Positions 13,989 to 18,106 of a stretch of 18,106 nt of DNA are shown here, piece after piece. Numbering within the stretch: position 1 is the first letter of the stretch; every line of letters begins with the position of its first letter. The translations under genes and the position numbers were made by a program. A model generated the notes under the pieces. The model was not told where the DNA came from. It worked only from the letters and a program-made list of their open reading frames with translations, and made no database searches. The DNA is taken from contig CAZIRB010000040.1 in assembly GCA_964541695.1 (NCBI GenBank), positions 1 through 18,106 of the forward strand, read 5' to 3'. This DNA comes from CAZKGE01 sp964541695. GTDB lineage: Bacteria; Bacillota; Clostridia; Christensenellales; CAG-138.

Positions 13989-14784
13989 ATCTCAGCTTTT
14001 TCTTAACCGACATATAGCGGTCCTTTGAGACGGGCAGCGCCGTGCCGTCCGACAGCGTGACGCGGTAGCGCGTCAGCTCGCTCATATAGGCGCGGTTGAC
14101 CAGCGCGCCGCGGTGGATGCGCACAAAGTCGTCCGGCAGCAGGGCCTGCAGCGCCGTGATCCGTTCGCGGATGCGGAAGCTCCCGCTGCGCAGCGTGATG
14201 ACGCAGTGCGCCGCGTCCGACTGCACGGATATAATCTCCGAAGCATACAGGTAATGGCTGCAGCCCGCGATATCGCGCAGCGGAATCTTATGCTTCCCGT
14301 CGCGCTCCGCCGGGACATGCTCCATATGTCTGCCGACGTATTCATAGAGGCTCGCGCTGGAGTCGGACGCCTCGCCGCCGGAGGAGAACGCCTCCGAATC
14401 CGAAATGTGCAGGTGCGCGACCTTGAGCTCGCCCCGGATGCGCTTCCAGAGGACGCTTGCGCGGATCCTCGCCTGCATGACGCGCCCGTCCCGGAGCGTG
14501 GCGGTCAAAAGGAAGCGGCCGTAGACCAGGAAAACGCCGCTGCTCTTCAGCGCGCAATGGTATTCCTCCTGCGTCAGGCGCGCCGGCACGGCCTCGTATT
14601 CCGAGGCGGCGACCCGGCGGAACGCCTCGCGCGAATCCGCCCATTGGAAGTCGAACGGACCGATCCACACCGCGTCGTCCGCAAGATGGGCAAGCACCGC
14701 GTCGAGGTTGCGTTCGTAATGCTCGTGCAGGAGTTCGGCGGTCAACGCGATGATATCCGGCCTGTCCTGCGGCGCTTTTTTCAT
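13987..14784 (-). CDS. LytTR-domain regulator with N-terminal NTF2/SnoaL-like domain
   Basis: 265 residues on the minus strand. Residues about 8-130 look like an NTF2/SnoaL-like fold: helical start IIALTAELLHEHYERNLDAV, LADDAVWIGPFD, then beta-rich segments such as FLLTATLRDGRVMQARI. A Ser/Gly-rich linker near 130-145 leads to a LytTR DNA-binding domain (about 172-265) with the hallmark FVRIHRGALVN (220-230) and a basic end. LytTR domains bind direct repeats near promoters and often control virulence, adhesin or bacteriocin genes. There is no receiver domain, so it is not a classical response regulator; the N-terminal domain may sense a small ligand (inference). A G-rich site (14792-14796) precedes the ATG. 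It diverges from the adhesin gene and converges with the TPR gene. Confidence 0.85.
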   Translation of the reverse strand: MKKAPQDRPDIIALTAELLHEHYERNLDAVLAHLADDAVWIGPFDFQWADSREAFRRVAASEYEAVPARLTQEEYHCALKSSGVFLVYGRFLLTATLRDGRVMQARIRASVLWKRIRGELKVAHLHISDSEAFSSGGEASDSSASLYEYVGRHMEHVPAERDGKHKIPLRDIAGCSHYLYASEIISVQSDAAHCVITLRSGSFRIRERITALQALLPDDFVRIHRGALVNRAYMSELTRYRVTLSDGTALPVSKDRYMSVKKKLR

Positions 14785-14858
14785 GGCTGCACCCCCGTTT
14801 CATTCGCATTATTAACGACGGGCGCACCGCGAAAAAATACGATTTTGTAAATTTTTTG

Positions 14859-14888
14859 CCGATTCATCATAAGTTTATAACCAATCGG
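14859..14888. promoter_or_regulatory. Inverted repeat in the LytTR/adhesin divergent region
   Basis: CCGATT (14859-14864) and AATCGG (14883-14888) are perfect inverted arms 18 nt apart, in an otherwise AT-rich region just upstream of the adhesin promoter. This is a possible operator. A clear LytTR direct repeat could not be identified. Confidence 0.3.
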
Positions 14889-14898
14889 AGAATAAGGG

Positions 14899-14927
14899 TT
14901 GATTTTGCGTGACATTTTTGCTATAAA
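14899..14927 (+). promoter_or_regulatory. Strong promoter of the adhesin gene
   Basis: TTGATT (14899-14904) and TATAAA (14922-14927) are separated by exactly 17 nt in AT-rich DNA, with further TATA-rich sequence downstream. The expected start is near 14934, giving a leader of about 85 nt before ATG 15018. Confidence 0.7.
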
Positions 14928-15017
14928 TATATTGAATTTCTATAAAAATCCATACTGCGGGTAAGTCGGTATCCGGAGAATCCAGAACGGCCGGGAGGCC
15001 AGAAAAGGAACGTGACC

Positions 15018-18000
15018 ATGATTTGTCAAACCGTCAGGCGGCCGATGCGCAAAAAATGGATGCGAACGCTGTTCGCACTGTTATTTGTCTGCCTGATGGT
15101 TTTTGCGATGCCGTGGGGGAAGTATGCCCTGGCGGAGGAGACCGAGACCGAGGAGGACAGCGGCGCTTCCGATATCACGGCGCCCGAGCCGTCGCCCGAT
15201 CCCGGCCAAGCACAGATCACGGAGGTTCTCGAGGGCCCGGCGAATGAGAACGCGCTCACCGAGGACGAGCAAGAGGAGCTGACTTTCGAAAACGATCCGG
15301 TCGTCACCGATCCCACCAACACCGCGGGCGGCGAATCGCCGAAGGAGCCCTTCGACGTAGAGGCCAACAAGGCCAATATCGCCAGTGCCACGACGGTCGA
15401 AAAAGACGAATCTCTGAATGCAATTCAAAAAGCGATAGACGCCGCGCTCGAAAAGATAGAAGCCGATACGAACAGCATCACGATCACCGTTGACCCCGGC
15501 ACCTACACCGGCGGCCTTGTGATCAGCAGCATCCGGAAGCACACGCCCACTACGACGACCACCTATAAGGACGCCGACGGCACAGTGCTGGGCACGGTCG
15601 ACGCGCCCGGCGTCACAAAGGTAGATCAGTATATCATCCCCGAAAACTTCGTGCTCCGGATTGTCGCGTCCGACGCGGGCAAAAACCGGACGGAGTCCGC
15701 GGGCGGCGTCAAAATCGAGGGCGACATCGTCATCGACGGCATCGACGTGCTGCTGGCGGGGCTGTATCTTTCGCTGAGCAGCACCGTCAAGGTGCAGAAC
15801 ACCACGGGCGGCGACAACCCCAAGGTCGACATCTACGGCACCGCCAAGGACGACACCATGCAGGTGTCCGCCGAGGGAAAGCAGTCCTCGAAAAGCGGCC
15901 GTGAAAAATCCGCCGTCACCGTGCATGGCGGCGGCGGGCAGGATACCATCTCGCTGACCGCCGGCTCCGCGGCCGACGTAAAGCTCTATGGGGACGCCTG
16001 CGACGACGTCATCTCCGTCACCGGCGGCGCCGAGCTGGACGCCGGCAGCACAACTTCGGTCTATGTCTATGGCGGCGATGGCTGCGACCTCGTCAACATC
16101 GACGTGCAGGCCGCCAACACGATTCATACGCTCGGCGTGTTCGGCAACAGCGACGAGGCCGCCAGCCCCGAGAAGGACCGCCTGCACCTTGTCGGCACAT
16201 TGAAGGAGCTTGAGGACACGGATACGCCCGCGTCCGGCATCTCCACCGACGCGAGCGGCGTGACCACGATCGACCTCGAGCATGCCAACGGCGTGATCCG
16301 GATCGTGAGCAGCGGCTTTGAGGCGTTCACCGACGCGCTGGTCAATAAGCCGACGCGCACGCTGACGCTTTCCGACGCGACGGCGAGCGGGAGCGGCTAT
16401 GCGTTCAGCCTGACCGGGGGGAGTTTCTACAATTATATATATAACGCCGAGGATGATGAGGTCATCGACTTCCTCATCGGCGGCGGAGGGCTGCTGGCTA
16501 ACTTTGCCATCAAGGGCGCGGGCGATCTGACGATCCGCTCCCTGCAGGCGCCGACGGCCAACATCAAGCTCTCCGGCGACAAGATCACCGTCGCGGCCAC
16601 GGCCGCCGACGTCGAGCTGGACGCGGCGAACCTGGAAGCGACCGCGAAAAACGTCCTCGTGCTCGGCGACATCCGGACGACCGGGGACGTGATCATCACG
16701 GCCTCCGACGACGATTCGCAGATCGACGTGTCCACGCCGCAGGAACTCGACAACCTTGGTGTAAGCGGCAGCGCGTCCGGCAGCTTCTTCGACTGCAGCG
16801 CCGGTTCCGAGATCGTCGTCAGCGGCACCATCCGCGCCGGCGGCAACGTGGGTTTAAGCGCTGCCACCATGCAGACCCGCTCGCTGCTGGACCTGCGTGT
16901 CGATGCCATCAAGGACGGCGAAAACCTGCTGGCCGATTTAAACTTCCTCAACGTCAAGGTCGGCAACGCGACCATTAAAATCGAAGGCTCCGTGATCGCC
17001 GGCGGCTATGTGTCCGCCGCCGCGACGACCACGATCAAATTTACCGTCTCCGGCGCAAGCCTGGGATCGAAGAACGTGCCGCTGTCGCTCTCCATCGCCG
17101 TGACCGACGTGAACGTGATCGTGACCGGCACCGTGCAGGCCGGCGGCGATATCAACCTCAGCGCCGAATCGAACGTCGACATCAACACGACGGCCACCAC
17201 CGGCACGATACCCGTGACGCTGGCCATCTCCGTCGCGGTCGTGAACTGCCACGTGATCGTCGGGGACAAGGACGTCGGCAGCACGTCCGTGGTCTCCCAG
17301 GAAGGCAACGTCCGGCTTTCGGCCAAGGCGACGACCGCATTAAAGACCAAGGCCGTCCGCGGCGCGGGTGCCACGGGCACCATGAGCGGCTACTTTGCCG
17401 TGGGCGTGGGCGTGCAGGATGTGTCCGCCAAGATCGTCGGCAACGCGACCGTCAAGGCGGAGAAAGGCAGCGTCGACGTCTCATCGGCCGCCCTGGAGAC
17501 CGCCGAGACCGAGGCGCTTTCCGCAAAGCCCGAGGCGACCGAGGGCGAATCCGGAAGCGGCAAGCAGAGCACACTGAGCAGCATCAAGACCACCATCGTT
17601 AACCTGATCAAGCAGGTCGGCACGTCGATGGGCGCAAAGCTCGGCATCGTCACCCAGTCCATCGAGGGCAAGAGCTTCGCCGTCGCCATTCCCGCCACGA
17701 CGCACGGCACCGTCTCGGCGCTGAGCAAGGCCAACGAGGGCGACGCCGTGACCGTGACCATCAAGCCCAACGCGGGCTACAAGATCTCCGCGGCGAAGAT
17801 AAAATATCTGACGGCGGGCGCCTCGAGCTACACCGAGATCGCTCTTACGGCCGACGCCAACGGCAGCTACAAGTTCAACATGCCGGCGAACGATGTGTCC
17901 ATCGTCGTCACCTTCGAGCGCAAGACGGCGGAGGACCTCGGCGTGACCCCGGCCGTGTGGGCAACTCTGTTCGACGCGGACGGCACGTTCACGGGAACCG

Positions 18001-18106
18001 ACGGCTCCGCTGACTCCGGCGCGGACCCCATGGGGGAGCAGGAGGAGGACGACCTCGGCATCACCGACCTGTTTGACGAGGGCACCGGCGGCGCGGAAGC
18101 GACCGA
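15018..18106 (+). CDS. Very large secreted beta-solenoid/adhesin-like protein (3' end outside the window)
   Basis: Open from ATG 15018 to the window edge, at least 1029 codons with no stop. An AAAGGA site lies 8 nt upstream. Residues 1-39 form a signal peptide (basic RRPMRKKWMR, hydrophobic core, AxA cleavage at YALA/EE). Residues 40 to about 125 are acidic and Pro-rich. A beta-helix-like part begins near 155 (VDPGTYTGG). From about residue 550 a motif of the form G-[TS]-V-x-A-G-G-x-V-x-L-S-A recurs roughly every 50 residues (start positions 550, 603, 657, 704, 755, 808), as in filamentous-haemagglutinin or LktA-type adhesins. Residues 886-967 resemble a divergent InlB-type bacterial repeat domain (HGTVSA to GYKI to FNMPANDVSIVVTFE). 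An acidic linker follows. It is likely a cell-surface adhesin; the anchor, if any, lies beyond the window. The divergent LytTR regulator is the probable controller (inference). Confidence 0.8.
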   Translation, partial: MICQTVRRPMRKKWMRTLFALLFVCLMVFAMPWGKYALAEETETEEDSGASDITAPEPSPDPGQAQITEVLEGPANENALTEDEQEELTFENDPVVTDPTNTAGGESPKEPFDVEANKANIASATTVEKDESLNAIQKAIDAALEKIEADTNSITITVDPGTYTGGLVISSIRKHTPTTTTTYKDADGTVLGTVDAPGVTKVDQYIIPENFVLRIVASDAGKNRTESAGGVKIEGDIVIDGIDVLLAGLYLSLSSTVKVQNTTGGDNPKVDIYGTAKDDTMQVSAEGKQSSKSGREKSAVTVHGGGGQDTISLTAGSAADVKLYGDACDDVISVTGGAELDAGSTTSVYVYGGDGCDLVNIDVQAANTIHTLGVFGNSDEAASPEKDRLHLVGTLKELEDTDTPASGISTDASGVTTIDLEHANGVIRIVSSGFEAFTDALVNKPTRTLTLSDATASGSGYAFSLTGGSFYNYIYNAEDDEVIDFLIGGGGLLANFAIKGAGDLTIRSLQAPTANIKLSGDKITVAATAADVELDAANLEATAKNVLVLGDIRTTGDVIITASDDDSQIDVSTPQELDNLGVSGSASGSFFDCSAGSEIVVSGTIRAGGNVGLSAATMQTRSLLDLRVDAIKDGENLLADLNFLNVKVGNATIKIEGSVIAGGYVSAAATTTIKFTVSGASLGSKNVPLSLSIAVTDVNVIVTGTVQAGGDINLSAESNVDINTTATTGTIPVTLAISVAVVNCHVIVGDKDVGSTSVVSQEGNVRLSAKATTALKTKAVRGAGATGTMSGYFAVGVGVQDVSAKIVGNATVKAEKGSVDVSSAALETAETEALSAKPEATEGESGSGKQSTLSSIKTTIVNLIKQVGTSMGAKLGIVTQSIEGKSFAVAIPATTHGTVSALSKANEGDAVTVTIKPNAGYKISAAKIKYLTAGASSYTEIALTADANGSYKFNMPANDVSIVVTFERKTAEDLGVTPAVWATLFDADGTFTGTDGSADSGADPMGEQEEDDLGITDLFDEGTGGAEAT

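Noticed and set aside
15081..16283. 400-codon open frame on the minus strand inside the adhesin gene
   Set aside because: It mirrors the Gly/Asp/Val-rich sense frame. The sense frame has a signal peptide, promoter and ordered repeats, while the antisense one has no start signals.
1..18106. CRISPR arrays, insertion sequences, integrases or attachment sites
   Set aside because: No regularly spaced repeats, transposase or recombinase genes, or terminal inverted repeats were seen; the only long exact repeat is the 55-bp contig overlap.

Overview
The window reads as a GC-rich draft scaffold from an anaerobic Firmicute, most likely an uncultured member of the Clostridia. The reasons are the strong AGGAGG-type ribosome binding sites, sigma-A-like promoters, a LytTR regulator, lipoprotein-anchored substrate-binding and hydrolase proteins, and a ferredoxin-linked flavoprotein. 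Two runs of N (482-491 and 11980-12079) show that it is a draft assembly, and the larger one is an identifiable artefact. The taxonomic call is inference from style, not from a marker gene.

Left part (1-6270): a C45-family autoproteolytic acyltransferase/hydrolase with a lipoprotein-like signal (80-1849) ends at a strong hairpin terminator. A LysR-type regulator with a clear promoter follows (2090-2977), then a KdgT-family carboxylate permease (3175-4146). Next comes a two-gene redox unit: an AprA/fumarate-reductase-type FAD protein (4365-5999) and an AprB-like 2x[4Fe-4S] ferredoxin (6004-6270). Matching inverted repeats with TTGTG/CACAA arms and a 7-nt spacer lie upstream of both the permease and the flavoprotein. 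They are candidate operators of the LysR protein.

Middle part (6454-12151): a complete Dpp/Opp-type ABC importer in the order substrate-binding lipoprotein, two permeases and two ATPases. A perfect 13-bp intercistronic hairpin lies between the binding-protein gene and the first permease gene. The last ATPase gene is interrupted by 100 Ns flanked by an exact 55-bp duplication. Removing one copy and the Ns gives a normal in-frame 315-residue protein. After it lie a structured RNA-like segment (12187-12286) and an intrinsic terminator (12289-12315).

Right part (12568-18106): a membrane-anchored TPR protein converges on a LytTR regulator with an NTF2/SnoaL-like N-terminal domain. That regulator diverges, across an AT-rich promoter region, from a very large secreted beta-solenoid/adhesin-like protein. 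The adhesin gene starts at 15018 and is still open at the window end (at least 1029 codons).

Working model (inference): the left and middle parts form an uptake-and-reduction locus. An extracytoplasmic C45 hydrolase could release or modify an acylated or amidated compound, the KdgT-like and Dpp transporters import products, and the ferredoxin-flavoprotein pair reduces a carboxylate or enoate inside the cell under LysR control. The right part looks like a separate surface-adhesin module with its own LytTR regulator.
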